Numbered from the stretch's first letter, positions 1 to 8,968 are shown. The stretch: 64,000 bases of DNA from Haloferax marinisediminis (GCF_009674585.1 NZ_WKJP01000001.1:310001-374000); one strand, 5' to 3'. Notes: a model not told the origin generated them from the letters alone. Made by a program: numbers and translations.

Positions 1-2
1 GT

Positions 3-668
3 GAGAGCGAGGCCCGTGACGTGGTGCTTCGCCTCGACGCGAACGGAACGGGGATGACACCGACCGACCTCGAAGTCACCCTCGGCACGCTCGGCCCGGG
101 TGAGTCAGCCGAGTACGAGTACGCGATCGCACTCGCCGAAGGGACGACACCCGGACCACGGCGACTCCCGTTCGTCGTCGAGTACCGACCGCCGGGCGAC
201 GAGATGCGGGCGTTCGACCGAACCGACGTCCTCGCCACGGTGAGCGCGCGCAATCCCGCGATTGCAGTCGAACCGCGAGATGCGGTGTTCGAAGTCGACT
301 CGAACGGCCGTCTCGTCCTCGCGGTGACGAACACCGAAGACACACCGCAGACTGACGTGACGGTCCGACTCGCCGCCGAAGAACCACTCTCCAGCGAGGA
401 CGCCGTGGCGTTCATCCCGCGGATGGAAGCGGGCGAGACGAGACTCGTCGTCTTCGACCTCGAAGTGAGCGACAACGCCGTTCCGAAGACACAGGCCGTC
501 GTCGTCAACGTGAGTTATCAGGACGACGCTGGCCGGCAACTGACAACCGGACCCCAACAGGTCGCTGTCGAAATAATCGAACCGTCGACGACGTTCCCCA
601 TCATTCCGGCCGCCGTCGCCATTCTCGCACTCGCCGGCGTTGGCTACTGGTGGTACCGACGGCGGTAA
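3..668 (+). CDS. Membrane-anchored surface/S-layer-like protein, C-terminal part
   Basis: The reading frame is open to the left edge of the window, so the N-terminus is missing and the first visible GTG at 21 is probably internal. The visible part has two beta-rich Ig-like repeats with phrases such as DTPQTDVTVRLAAEEPL, typical of the COG1361 (S-layer-like, NEW3-type) extracellular domains of haloarchaea. It ends in one hydrophobic helix (FPIIPAAVAILALAGVGYWW) and an RRR tail, so the protein should be anchored at its C-terminus with the repeats outside the cell. Exact function is not recognisable. The last codons and stop are part of a 34-bp tandem duplication. Confidence 0.7.
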   Translation, partial: ESEARDVVLRLDANGTGMTPTDLEVTLGTLGPGESAEYEYAIALAEGTTPGPRRLPFVVEYRPPGDEMRAFDRTDVLATVSARNPAIAVEPRDAVFEVDSNGRLVLAVTNTEDTPQTDVTVRLAAEEPLSSEDAVAFIPRMEAGETRLVVFDLEVSDNAVPKTQAVVVNVSYQDDAGRQLTTGPQQVAVEIIEPSTTFPIIPAAVAILALAGVGYWWYRRR

Positions 669-713
669 TCGGCGTCTCGACTGGTGGTACCGACGGCGGT
701 AACCGGTGTCTCG
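646..713. repeat. 34-bp tandem duplication spanning a stop codon
   Basis: Bases 646-679 and 680-713 are the same 34-bp unit in direct tandem with two mismatches. The unit encodes the last residues of the preceding protein (WWYRRR) plus its stop and the following bases. The second copy lies after the stop and is not translated as part of that gene. Confidence 0.9.
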
Positions 714-768
714 AACGTTCTGGTCAGGTGTGAATTCGAGCTATTGTCATGGGGTGAGTGTGTCTATC

Positions 769-1341
769 ATGGATCTCCCAAGAACGATAACGAGTCCAGT
801 CACCGGTGGACGGCGCGAGTTTCTGAAACTCCCGGAGGAAACAGACGGCGCGTATCTGCAGTTCGAGACGACGTTGCAAGCGCAGACACCAGGTCCGCCG
901 ATGCACTATCACCCGACGGCGACAGAGCAGTTCGAGATTCGAGCAGGGTCACTGTACGTCACCATCGACGGCGACGACGACGTTCTCGGGAGGGGTAAGA
1001 CAGTCGTCGTTCCTGCACGAACACCGCACACGTTTCGCATCGGCCCTCTCGGCGTGCGAATCATCGTGACGGTCACCCCGCCGGGTCGATTCGCGGAGTT
1101 CCTCGTGAGTGAGTACGCGCTGATGCACGCCGGGAAACTCGAGAACTGGAGCGATGGTGACATCCTCGCCGTCGCACCGTGGCTCCACGAGTTTCGAGAC
1201 GTGACGCGACCAGCCAGTCCGATACAGTACGTCATCTGGATGCTCGCACCAGTCGGACGCGCGTTCGGGAACCCGCCGGTACCAGCGTATCCGGTCGGCG
1301 ACGAGAGAGAAACAGGGGAGACAGCCGAAACAGCGGAGTGA
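769..1341 (+). CDS. Cupin-domain protein
   Basis: A 190-residue protein with a single cupin barrel in its first half. The first cupin motif is visible as HYHPTATEQFEIRAG (His-x-His-x4-Glu-x6-Gly) and the second as VPARTPHTF, so the usual His/His/Glu/His metal site looks complete. The C-terminal third has a hydrophobic stretch (IQYVIWMLAPVGRAFG) that may be membrane-associated. The substrate cannot be read from the sequence; many cupins of this kind are dioxygenase-like or ligand-binding proteins. I start at ATG 769, where conservation-like sequence (MDLPRT) begins; a GTG at 754 is an alternative. It stands alone, convergent with uvrA. Confidence 0.75.
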   Translation: MDLPRTITSPVTGGRREFLKLPEETDGAYLQFETTLQAQTPGPPMHYHPTATEQFEIRAGSLYVTIDGDDDVLGRGKTVVVPARTPHTFRIGPLGVRIIVTVTPPGRFAEFLVSEYALMHAGKLENWSDGDILAVAPWLHEFRDVTRPASPIQYVIWMLAPVGRAFGNPPVPAYPVGDERETGETAETAE

Positions 1342-1353
1342 GAAACGAACGGC

Positions 1354-4302
1354 TCAGTCGTCGTTCGGCACTTTCGCCGGTTTGCGACGGTCCGAGCGCG
1401 GTCCCTCTTTGTCAATGTCCGGGAGATAGTCGCGGAGGTACCGACCCGTGTGTGAGTCGGGGTTCGTCGCAATCTCCTCTGGCGTTCCGCTGGCGACGAT
1501 GGTCCCACCGTTTTCGCCGCCCTCGGGGCCGAGGTCGATGATGCGGTCTGCGTTCTTCACGAGGTCGAGTTCGTGTTCGACCACGAGGACCGTGTTGCCG
1601 TTATCGACCAGGCGCTGGAGCACGTCGATGAGTTTCCGCTCGTCCTCTTTGTGGAGTCCCGTCGTCGGTTCGTCCAGCAGGTAGAGCGTGTCGCCGGTCT
1701 GTTTCTTGCCGAGTTCCTCTGCGAGTTTGACACGCTGGGCCTCGCCACCGGAGAGCGTCGTCGATGGCTGCCCGAGTTGCATGTAGCCGAGGCCGACGTC
1801 GTGGAGCAGTTGGAGGCGACGGCGAATCTGCGAGTTCGCCTCGAAGAATTCGAGCGCCTCGTCGACTTCCATCTGGAGCACGTCCGCGATGGTCTTGTCC
1901 TTGTAGCGAACGTCGAGCGTCTCGGCGTTGTAGCGGGCGCCGTTACACTCCTCACAGGGGACGTACACGTCCGAGAGGAAGTTCATCTCGATTTTGACGT
2001 TCCCTTGTCCCTTACAGGCCGCACAGCGGCCGCCCTTGACGTTGAACGAGAAGCGACCCTTCTCGTAGCCACGTTGCTTGGAGAGTTTCGTCTGGGCGAA
2101 CAGTTCGCGGACGTAGTCGAAGACGCCGGTGTACGTCGCGGGGTTCGACCGTGGCGTGCGACCGATGGGTGACTGGTCGATGAGGCGGACCGTCTCGATT
2201 TGGTCGTAGCCGTCGATTGCGTCGTGTTCGCCGGGGTCCACGGAGGTGTTGTCGTTCATCCGGCGGGCGAGTCCCTTGTAGAGAATCTCGTGCATCAAGG
2301 TGGACTTGCCCGACCCGGAGACACCGGTGATGGCGGTGAACGTCCCCAGTGGGATGGGTACGTCGAGGTCTTTGAGGTTGTGCTGGCGCGCGCCGCGGAC
2401 GACGAGTTCGCCGTCGCCCTCGCGTCGCGTCTCGGGCACGTCGATGTCTTTGCGACCGGAGAGGTAGTCGGCTGTGATGGAGTTGTCCGCCGCGACGATG
2501 TCGTCGAAGTCACCCTGTGCGACGACTTCACCACCGCGCTTGCCCGGACCGGGACCCATGTCGATAATCTCGTCTGCCCGGCGCATCGTCTCCTCGTCGT
2601 GTTCGACGACGATGAGCGTGTTTCCGAGGTCGCGCAGGCCTTCGAGCGTGTTGAGGAGTTTGTCGTTGTCGCGCTGGTGGAGGCCAATCGAGGGTTCGTC
2701 GAGGACGTAGAGGACGCCCACGAGACCCGACCCGACCTGCGTGGCGAGACGGATACGCTGTGACTCGCCGCCGGAGAGGGTCGCCGCTTCGCGGTCCAGC
2801 GTGAGGTACTCCAGCCCGACTTCGGTCATGAACCCGAGGCGGGCGCGAATCTCTTTGAGAATCTCCTGTGCGATGGTTCGCTCGCGGTCCGTAAGTTCGG
2901 CTTCGAGACCCTCGAAGTGCGAGAGCGCGTCGGCGATGCTCAGACGGTTCACTTCGGGGAGCGTCGTCCCGCCGACGCGGACGTGGCGAGACTGCTCTTT
3001 GAGGCGCGACCCGTTACACGCCGGACAGGTCGTGACGGCCATGTACTCCTCGATGTGGTCGCGCGTCCGGTCGGAGTCGGTCTCCACGTGCCGTCGTTCG
3101 AGGTTCTCGACGACACCCTCGAACGGGTGTTCTTTGTGTCGCGTCCCGTTCTTCGTCGTCCACTCGAACACCACGTCTTCGGTGGTCCCGAAGAGGAAGG
3201 CGTGCTGGACCTCCTCGTCGAGGTCTTCGAACGGCGTACTCACGCTGACGCCGAAGTGGTCGGCGACGCAGTCGATTTGTCTTCGGTAGTACGTTCGGTT
3301 GTAGCTCCACGGTTCGAAGACGTGTTTGAGCGGTTTCGACGGCTCCGTGACGACGAGGTCTGGGTCGACCTCTTTGGCCTTCCCGAGGCCCTCACACTCC
3401 GGACAGGCCCCGTGGGGACTGTTGAAGGAGAACGACCGCGTCTCGATTTCGGAGAAGCGGAACGAGGAGTTCGGGTTGCCGAGTTCTTCCGAGAACTCGA
3501 CGACGAGTCGGTCGTCTTCCTCACCCGCGAGCGACCCCGTCGAGCGCGTGTTGGACGCGAAGGGGAGGTCCTTCGGTGGGTCGGGGACGATGAGTTTGAG
3601 GACACCGCCCGCCTCTTCGAGTGCCGTCTCGACGGAGTCGGCGATGCGAGAGCGCGCTTCGGTCGAGACTTTCACCCGGTCGACGACGACGTCGATGGTG
3701 TGGTCGTAGTTCTTGTCGAGTTCGGGGGTCTCGAACGAGAGGTCGTACTCCTCGCCGTCGACTTCGACCCGGGCGTAGCCGTCGGAGACGAGGTCCGAAA
3801 ACAGGTCTTTGAACTCGCCTTTCTGGTCGCGGACGACCGGGGCGACGATTTTCGCTTTCGTCCCTTCGGGGAGTTCGAGAATCTGTTCGACCATGTCCTG
3901 TGCAGACTGCTCACCAACTTCTTCGCCCGTGATGGGGTCGTACTGCGTGCCGACCCGCGCGTACAGGAGGCGGAGGTAGTCGTGGAGTTCGGTGACCGTC
4001 CCGACGGTCGAACGCGGGTTGTTCGCCCCGTTCTTCTGGTCGATGGAGATTGCCGGAGACAGACCCTCGACGGCCTCGACTTTCGGCTTGTCCATCTGGC
4101 CGAGGAAGTTCCGGGCGTACGCCGACAGCGACTCGATATAGCGGCGTTGGCCCTCCGCGTAGATGGTGTCGAACGCGAGGGAGGACTTACCCGACCCCGA
4201 CAGGCCGGTGACGACAGTGAACGTCTCGCGAGGGATGCGGACGTCGAGGTCCTTGAGGTTGTGCTCTTCGGCACCGCGAACCTCGATGTGGTCCTTGCTC
4301 AT
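1354..4302 (-). CDS. uvrA: Excinuclease ABC subunit A
   Basis: A 982-residue, full-length UvrA, the damage-recognition ATPase of bacterial-type nucleotide excision repair, which haloarchaea acquired and use with UvrB, UvrC and UvrD. Two ABC ATPase modules are visible: Walker A GLSGSGKSS at residues 33-41 and GVSGSGKST in the second half, each with an LSGGE signature (LSGGESQR, LSGGEAQR) and LDEP Walker B strands. Zinc-binding cysteine pairs occur as CPECEGLG, CPACNGSR and CAACKGQG...CEECNG. The gene is monocistronic as far as can be seen, read leftward. The C-terminus is highly charged, as expected for a halophile. Confidence 0.97.
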   Translation of the reverse strand: MSKDHIEVRGAEEHNLKDLDVRIPRETFTVVTGLSGSGKSSLAFDTIYAEGQRRYIESLSAYARNFLGQMDKPKVEAVEGLSPAISIDQKNGANNPRSTVGTVTELHDYLRLLYARVGTQYDPITGEEVGEQSAQDMVEQILELPEGTKAKIVAPVVRDQKGEFKDLFSDLVSDGYARVEVDGEEYDLSFETPELDKNYDHTIDVVVDRVKVSTEARSRIADSVETALEEAGGVLKLIVPDPPKDLPFASNTRSTGSLAGEEDDRLVVEFSEELGNPNSSFRFSEIETRSFSFNSPHGACPECEGLGKAKEVDPDLVVTEPSKPLKHVFEPWSYNRTYYRRQIDCVADHFGVSVSTPFEDLDEEVQHAFLFGTTEDVVFEWTTKNGTRHKEHPFEGVVENLERRHVETDSDRTRDHIEEYMAVTTCPACNGSRLKEQSRHVRVGGTTLPEVNRLSIADALSHFEGLEAELTDRERTIAQEILKEIRARLGFMTEVGLEYLTLDREAATLSGGESQRIRLATQVGSGLVGVLYVLDEPSIGLHQRDNDKLLNTLEGLRDLGNTLIVVEHDEETMRRADEIIDMGPGPGKRGGEVVAQGDFDDIVAADNSITADYLSGRKDIDVPETRREGDGELVVRGARQHNLKDLDVPIPLGTFTAITGVSGSGKSTLMHEILYKGLARRMNDNTSVDPGEHDAIDGYDQIETVRLIDQSPIGRTPRSNPATYTGVFDYVRELFAQTKLSKQRGYEKGRFSFNVKGGRCAACKGQGNVKIEMNFLSDVYVPCEECNGARYNAETLDVRYKDKTIADVLQMEVDEALEFFEANSQIRRRLQLLHDVGLGYMQLGQPSTTLSGGEAQRVKLAEELGKKQTGDTLYLLDEPTTGLHKEDERKLIDVLQRLVDNGNTVLVVEHELDLVKNADRIIDLGPEGGENGGTIVASGTPEEIATNPDSHTGRYLRDYLPDIDKEGPRSDRRKPAKVPNDD

Positions 4303-4398
4303 TCGGACGTCTCTAGGGACGAGGGGACCGAATAGGCATCGGTTCGGGCCATCCGAACCGCATGTTGCGGGCCTCCCACCCGCAGTGAAAATTCGGCG

Positions 4399-4755
4399 TT
4401 AGGAGTTGAGTTTCGAACGTGCGACCGAGACGTTCGTCGGAGTGATGATAATCTGGTCGTCACCCTTCTGGACGATGTCGCCGTCGACTTCTCGTGCGAC
4501 CTGTCGAAGGTCGTCGATGATGTGTTCCATCGTGCTGTCCGACGTCGTGTGTCGAGTGATGTCTGCGATGACCATGTCACCGTCGTAGACGGCGTCTTTG
4601 ATCGCGATGACGTCCTGTTGGCCACCGATATCCGCGATGTGGACCGAAATGCCGGCCGTCCCGCGGGCGGTATCGAAGTCGTCGAGGTCGAGTTCGACGT
4701 AGTCCTCGGTCGTTCTCGAGCCACCACCACCGAGAATCTTGCTCATGATGCCCAT
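4399..4755 (-). CDS. sepF: SepF, membrane anchor of archaeal FtsZ
   Basis: A 118-residue SepF-family protein. It begins MGIMSKILGGGG, a short amphipathic segment expected to bind the membrane, followed by an acidic linker and a compact SepF core (residues about 35-118). In Haloferax SepF is known to anchor the FtsZ ring at midcell and to be needed for division. Start chosen at the ATG at 4755, which gives the family's usual length; an in-frame ATG nine bases further in (MSKILGG) is the alternative. It is read leftward, about 95 nt upstream of the uvrA start. Confidence 0.93.
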   Translation of the reverse strand: MGIMSKILGGGGSRTTEDYVELDLDDFDTARGTAGISVHIADIGGQQDVIAIKDAVYDGDMVIADITRHTTSDSTMEHIIDDLRQVAREVDGDIVQKGDDQIIITPTNVSVARSKLNS

Positions 4756-4884
4756 AGGACGTAGAGAGGTCACGACAGGGTTAGTTCTTACGTCAGACGA
4801 CTATCAGGCATCAGATACATTCTCGGCGGTGAGACTCCCCTGAGCGCCCCGACAACCGGCGTTCCCGGCCGATTCCGTCGGGTG

Positions 4885-4892
4885 TTTTTACT
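4885..4892 (+). promoter_or_regulatory. TATA-like box for the DUF1028 gene
   Basis: TTTTTACT centred 26 nt before ATG 4914, the distance expected for a leaderless archaeal transcript. Confidence 0.5.
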
Positions 4893-4913
4893 GCGCTTAC
4901 CCTGTGACACACC

Positions 4914-5591
4914 ATGACCTTCAGCATCTGCGTCCACGAAGCGTACACCGACAGCGACGGGACAGACCAGCATCGCTTCGGTGTCGCCGTGACGACCCGA
5001 CTGCCCGGCGTCGGCGCACTCTGCCCGTTCGCGAGCGAACACGGTGCCATCGCGACACAGGCGCTGACGAACGTCGAACTCGGCCGAGCGGGAACCTCGT
5101 ATCTGGCAGACGGGCTCGCGATCAACGACGCCTTGCAGGCGCTCTTGAACGCCGACGACGGGCGCACACAGCGACAACTCCACGGCGTCGACGCCGACGG
5201 AACCTTCGCCTTCACGGGCGACGACTGCCACGACTGGGCGGGACACCGTACAGGTGCCGACTTCACTGTCGCGGGGAACTTGCTCACGGGTGAGTCAGTC
5301 GTCGACGCCGTCGCCACGTCCTACGAGAAGAGTGGCCGCGACGACCCGTTGGCCAAGCGCCTCATCGACGCACTGGGCGCGGGACACGCCGAGGGCGGCG
5401 ACAAACGCGACGACCTGACGGTCCAGAGTGCGGCAGTCGTCGTCGCGACGACCGAAGACAGGGAGATGGACCCCTACTACAACGATCTCCGCGTTGACGC
5501 GACGGAGACGCCGCTCCGGGACCTCCGCGAGACGTTCGCACTGGCACGTGAGGGCTACGAAGCAGCCATCGAAAAGTACGCAGACGCGTGA
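4914..5591 (+). CDS. DUF1028 family protein (Ntn-hydrolase-like)
   Basis: A 225-residue member of the DUF1028 family. The N-terminal MTFSICVHEA and the following GVAVTTRLPGVGALCPFA and ATQALTNVELG are the typical start of these proteins, which fold like N-terminal-nucleophile hydrolases but whose substrate is unknown. There is no signal peptide, so it should be cytoplasmic. The ATG at 4914 lies 26 nt after a TATA-like box, which supports this start. It is divergent from sepF and convergent with the PUA-domain gene, whose stop codon is two bases away. Confidence 0.85.
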   Translation: MTFSICVHEAYTDSDGTDQHRFGVAVTTRLPGVGALCPFASEHGAIATQALTNVELGRAGTSYLADGLAINDALQALLNADDGRTQRQLHGVDADGTFAFTGDDCHDWAGHRTGADFTVAGNLLTGESVVDAVATSYEKSGRDDPLAKRLIDALGAGHAEGGDKRDDLTVQSAAVVVATTEDREMDPYYNDLRVDATETPLRDLRETFALAREGYEAAIEKYADA

Positions 5592-5592
5592 G

Positions 5593-6072
5593 TTAGACCG
5601 AGAAGTTGAACAGGTCGTCGCCGACGTGGTGGATGGATTCGACGACTTTCCCGGAGTCGCCGACGAGGTCGACACCGTCTTCGAGCGCGCGCCCGATTGC
5701 GAGGATTTTGCCGTGGTTCTCTTCTGCGATTGCGACGAGGTCACCGGCGGCGATGCTCTCGTCCGCTTCGGTGATGCCGGGGCGCATGACGTCGGCACCA
5801 CTGGAGACGAAGGAGACCGCACCCGCGTCGACGGTGACGACGTTCTTCGTCGGTGGGAACTGGTTCGCACCCTTGACGGTCAGGAACGGTTCGCCTTCGA
5901 CGTAGAGGACTGCCGGTTCGCCGTCGACGAGGACGACCTCGTAGTCCGCGTCAGCGAACTCGACGCCCTCGAACGCGTCGCCGTCGATTTCGACGCCGAG
6001 GAGCGACTCGATGGACTCTTTGACCGCTCGGATTTCGTCGTTCCGGAGATGGTGACGAGATTTGACCTTCAT
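5593..6072 (-). CDS. PUA-domain RNA-binding protein (Tma20/MCT-1 type)
   Basis: A 159-residue protein starting MKVKSRHHLRNDEIRAV. The first half is the pre-PUA domain of the archaeal/eukaryotic MCT-1 (Tma20) family. The second half (about 75-150) is a PUA domain with VDAGAVSFVSSGADVMRPGI and DLVAIAEENHGKILAIGRAL. Eukaryotic relatives act in ribosome recycling and re-initiation; the archaeal role is not established. I use the ATG at 6072 because sequence upstream of it loses haloarchaeal protein character and the family begins here. Monocistronic, leftward. Confidence 0.88.
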   Translation of the reverse strand: MKVKSRHHLRNDEIRAVKESIESLLGVEIDGDAFEGVEFADADYEVVLVDGEPAVLYVEGEPFLTVKGANQFPPTKNVVTVDAGAVSFVSSGADVMRPGITEADESIAAGDLVAIAEENHGKILAIGRALEDGVDLVGDSGKVVESIHHVGDDLFNFSV

Positions 6073-6274
6073 ATCGGTTCGTGGACGCTCACGGCCGATA
6101 AATCGACCGCTCCACGTCGAACGATTGCACCACATCGGCGACGGGTGGGTCGTCCACACCGAGCGATAGCGGGTCGACCATACCGAGCGACCGAGGCCAC
6201 CTCGGCGGGTCGTACGACGCGCGTCGCACAGAACCGGAACAACAGATAAGTACGGTTGGGTCCACCTCATCCAT

Positions 6275-6577
6275 ATGTGGCGCTCCCGGACCAACCGGGA
6301 CCGGAAGTCGGTCGTGTGCATCGCGTGCGGCGACTCAGTGCTCCGGTCGGCGGCGCGTGAGTACGACAAAGAGGGGAACCGCTGGGAACGACACGGAAAG
6401 CGGTTCGAACACCTCTGTAAGGAGTGTTACCGAGACCTCTGTCACCAACCACGCGAAGAACTCGAAGGCCTCCTCGTCGACATCGAAGAACACGGCATCT
6501 CACAAGAGGAGTTCCTCATTCGGTACTTCGACGCCGTCGCCGAACGGTACGAGTCGCCGGGAGAGCGCGGACGGTAG
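6275..6577 (+). CDS. Small zinc-finger protein
   Basis: A 100-residue protein with two cysteine pairs, C15-x2-C18 (VCIACGDS) and C48-x2-C51 (HLCKECYRDLC), which together should form one treble-clef or zinc-ribbon site. The remainder is a charged helical tail (REELEGLLVDIEEHG). It resembles conserved haloarchaeal small zinc-finger families of unknown function (I think DUF7562). Such proteins are often regulators or scaffolds, but nothing here proves that. It sits between the PUA gene (divergent) and the RNase R gene (same direction, about 110 nt downstream). Confidence 0.75.
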   Translation: MWRSRTNRDRKSVVCIACGDSVLRSAAREYDKEGNRWERHGKRFEHLCKECYRDLCHQPREELEGLLVDIEEHGISQEEFLIRYFDAVAERYESPGERGR

Positions 6578-6685
6578 TCGACGAGTCGCTGACTCCACTG
6601 CACGCGGCCGACCAGTGACTTCGTTTTGCAGTCTCGACGCCGCGTCCCCGACACGCATTTCTCCCTGCCCCGTTTAGACGGGTCC

Positions 6686-8005
6686 ATGTCAGACGACGCG
6701 CAGGCGTACGCCGGAACTGCCGAAGGGCAAGGCCCGGTCGAAATCGACGCCGAACTCGCGCGACACCTCCAGAACAAGCGCGAGGAACTGTTCGAGGAGT
6801 TCGAGATTCGCGACAAATTCCCACCGGAAGTTCTCTCGGAGGCACGCGCCCGCACCGAGGGTGTCCACGAGGAGATCGAAGACGAGCTCGAACACCGTCA
6901 GGACCTTCGGGACCTGACGACGTGGACGACCGACCCTGTGGACGCACAGGACTTCGACGACGCCATCAGCATCCGCGAGAACGACGAGACGTACACGCTG
7001 TGGGTCCACATCGCCGACGTGACCCACTACGTCCACCCCGGCTCAGAGATGTGGGCCGAGGCCGTCAAGCGCGGGAACACCGTCTATCTCCCCGCCTACA
7101 CGATTCACATGCTCCCGCCGGTCCTCGCCGAGACGGTCTGTTCGCTCGTCCCGAACGAGGACAGACTGGCACACACCGTAGAGATGGAAATCAAGAAGGA
7201 CACGCTCTCGTTCGAATCTATCGACATCTACAAGTCCGTTATCCACTCCGACGAGCGCCTCACCTACACGCAGTGTGAGAACCGCCTCGACGACGAGGAC
7301 GCGCCGCTGCACGACGAGAACGCACTCGTCTACGACCTCGCAGACCAACTGCACGAACAGCGCAAAGAAGACGGCTCGCTCGTCCTCAACCCGAGTCGCG
7401 ACCGCGCACACACCATCATCGAAGAGTGCATGCTGAAGGCCAACAAGGCGGTCACGCACGAACTCATGTGGAGCCGTGGTGTCGAAGCGATGTACCGCGT
7501 CCACCCGCAGCCGACGCCCGACCAGTGGGACAAGGCGCTCCGCGAGATTACCGAACTCGACGGCGTGAGCATCAAGTCCACGTCGTGGGACGAACCCCGC
7601 AAGGCCGTCAATGACGCCCTCGAGAGTGCGAACTCCCGAACCCTGAACAAGATTCAGCGCGCCGTGCTGAAGGTCATGCCTCGCGCGAAGTACATGAACG
7701 ACCCCTTCGGCGGCCACTACGCGCTCAACTTCGACATCTACGGGCACTTCACCTCGCCCATCCGCCGTCTCTCGGACCTCATCAACCACTGGATCGTCCA
7801 CGAGAACGACGTCCCAGAGGACCTCGTGGAACTCTGTGACCGTGCCTCTGACCGCCAGAAGGACGCCGAGACGGCCGAGCGACTCTACAAGCAGTTCCTG
7901 CAAGAAGTCGGCCTCGACCCCTACGCAGTGAACAACCGCGGTATCGTCACCATCGACGACGATGGCGACGTCATCGACGAGAACGGCCTCCCGCCGCGCG
8001 AGTAG
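6686..8005 (+). CDS. rnr: Ribonuclease R family 3'-5' exoribonuclease, RNB domain only
   Basis: A 439-residue RNase II/R protein. The catalytic RNB signature is clear: TDPVDAQDFDDAIS supplies the clustered magnesium-binding aspartates, and HFTSPIRRLSDLINH is the conserved RNB C-terminal motif. Bacterial RNase R is about 800 residues with cold-shock and S1 RNA-binding domains; all of these are absent, leaving mostly the catalytic domain. A catalytic-only RNase R is known in Haloferax, which lacks an archaeal exosome. The start at ATG 6686 (MSDDAQAYAG) is preferred over an in-frame upstream start because that extension is basic and unlike a halophilic N-terminus. Confidence 0.92.
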   Translation: MSDDAQAYAGTAEGQGPVEIDAELARHLQNKREELFEEFEIRDKFPPEVLSEARARTEGVHEEIEDELEHRQDLRDLTTWTTDPVDAQDFDDAISIRENDETYTLWVHIADVTHYVHPGSEMWAEAVKRGNTVYLPAYTIHMLPPVLAETVCSLVPNEDRLAHTVEMEIKKDTLSFESIDIYKSVIHSDERLTYTQCENRLDDEDAPLHDENALVYDLADQLHEQRKEDGSLVLNPSRDRAHTIIEECMLKANKAVTHELMWSRGVEAMYRVHPQPTPDQWDKALREITELDGVSIKSTSWDEPRKAVNDALESANSRTLNKIQRAVLKVMPRAKYMNDPFGGHYALNFDIYGHFTSPIRRLSDLINHWIVHENDVPEDLVELCDRASDRQKDAETAERLYKQFLQEVGLDPYAVNNRGIVTIDDDGDVIDENGLPPRE

Positions 8006-8053
8006 ACGCGCTACCTCGCTTACATTTTTCGTCACGCGCAGCGTCGTGGACGT

Positions 8054-8272
8054 ATGAACAGAGTCCAAACGACCGTCGTAGACGGTCTCTTCGCGTTCCT
8101 CGTTGGATTCCTCGTCGGCACGGCGACGAGCGGCTGGAGAACAGGGCTTCGTGCGGGCACGACGGCCGCCATCGCCTCGGCAGTCGTGACGTGGGTCGTC
8201 TACGGTGTCCTCGAAGTGGAGACGCTCGTCGAAGAGACGACTATCGACACCGAGCGAATCGTCGGCGAGTGA
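8054..8272 (+). CDS. Small two-helix membrane protein
   Basis: A 72-residue protein with two predicted membrane helices (LFAFLVGFLVGTATSGW and TTAAIASAVVTWVVYGVL) and a short acidic tail (VEETTIDTERIVGE). It is not recognisable by family. It follows rnr on the same strand by about 50 nt and may be co-transcribed. Base composition and acidic tail fit a genuine haloarchaeal gene. Confidence 0.6.
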   Translation: MNRVQTTVVDGLFAFLVGFLVGTATSGWRTGLRAGTTAAIASAVVTWVVYGVLEVETLVEETTIDTERIVGE

Positions 8273-8302
8273 CCGCCTTGCGTCGGTCCGTGAGCAGCGT
8301 CG

Positions 8303-8536
8303 CTACTGCTTGTGCGTGAACAGCAGGATGTCGTTGTCGTGTGCGGTCACACAGAGGTCGAGCATCATGCTCAGTTCGAGACTGTTGTAGTCGTCTTCGC
8401 AGACCACCAGGTCGTCGAACGGTTCCTTACAGGCCGGACAGGCGATGGCAACGGTGTTCTGGTAGGTGGTGACGCCGCCGCTGGACTCGTAGGGAGTGAG
8501 TGACGACCGAAGTTCGTCGAGTTCCTCGTCGTTCAT
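8303..8536 (-). CDS. Small protein with one CxxC motif (DUF7385-like)
   Basis: A 77-residue protein, MNDEELDELRSSLTPYESSGG..., with a cysteine pair IACPACKEPF and a further cysteine in VVCEDD. It belongs to a conserved haloarchaeal small-protein family sometimes labelled flagella-cluster protein (I believe DUF7385); its function is unknown. The start at ATG 8536 is strongly supported: a TATA-like AATTATAC is centred 28 nt upstream, so transcription should begin at or next to this ATG. An in-frame ATG at 8584 lies upstream of that box and is unlikely. Confidence 0.78.
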   Translation of the reverse strand: MNDEELDELRSSLTPYESSGGVTTYQNTVAIACPACKEPFDDLVVCEDDYNSLELSMMLDLCVTAHDNDILLFTHKQ

Positions 8537-8560
8537 GAGAGTGTTGTGTGTAGGGCGAGC

Positions 8561-8568
8561 GTATAATT
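8561..8568 (-). promoter_or_regulatory. TATA-like box deciding the start at 8536
   Basis: On the minus strand this reads AATTATAC, 28 nt before ATG 8536, giving a leaderless transcript and excluding the longer reading from 8584. Confidence 0.6.
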
Positions 8569-8587
8569 CTTCACGGTTGGACATCCG

Positions 8588-8968
8588 TCACGTTCGAACT
8601 CGGTCGTCGCCGTCCAGTCCACACGCCCAGCGGAAGTGTGGGTGAATCCACGCCAACTCTGCGACGTTCCGCTCGACCCACGTCGCCGGGTCGCTCAGTC
8701 GACGTGAGAGCACTTCGGCGTCGTCCTCGTGTGTGCCGTCACGGTCGAACGGAACCGATTCCAGCGTCTGCGAGGCCGGGTTGAAGAACACTGCTCGTTC
8801 GCTGTCCTCACCGAGTGCGACCAACCGCGACCCGCTGGCGTCCTTCTGGAGGAGCGCCTGCGCCATACGGTGTTGGTAGACCCCACGACGCGTCTCACGG
8901 AGCGTCGAGACGACGTCTCGAAACAGCGCGGTTGGGTCCGACGGTGGGACGCCGTGTCCTGTTTCCAT
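8588..8968 (-). CDS. Conserved haloarchaeal hypothetical protein
   Basis: A 126-residue acidic protein starting METGHGVPPSDPTALFRDVV. It has no membrane helix or signal peptide. The C-terminal part, WVERNVAELAWIHPHFRWACGLDG, is rich in aromatic residues. I do not recognise a family. The start at ATG 8968 is chosen because the reading upstream of it is serine/arginine-rich, non-halophilic sequence. It is read leftward, ending about 50 nt before the 77-residue CxxC gene, so the two might form a transcription unit, although the latter has its own promoter. Confidence 0.65.
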   Translation of the reverse strand: METGHGVPPSDPTALFRDVVSTLRETRRGVYQHRMAQALLQKDASGSRLVALGEDSERAVFFNPASQTLESVPFDRDGTHEDDAEVLSRRLSDPATWVERNVAELAWIHPHFRWACGLDGDDRVRT

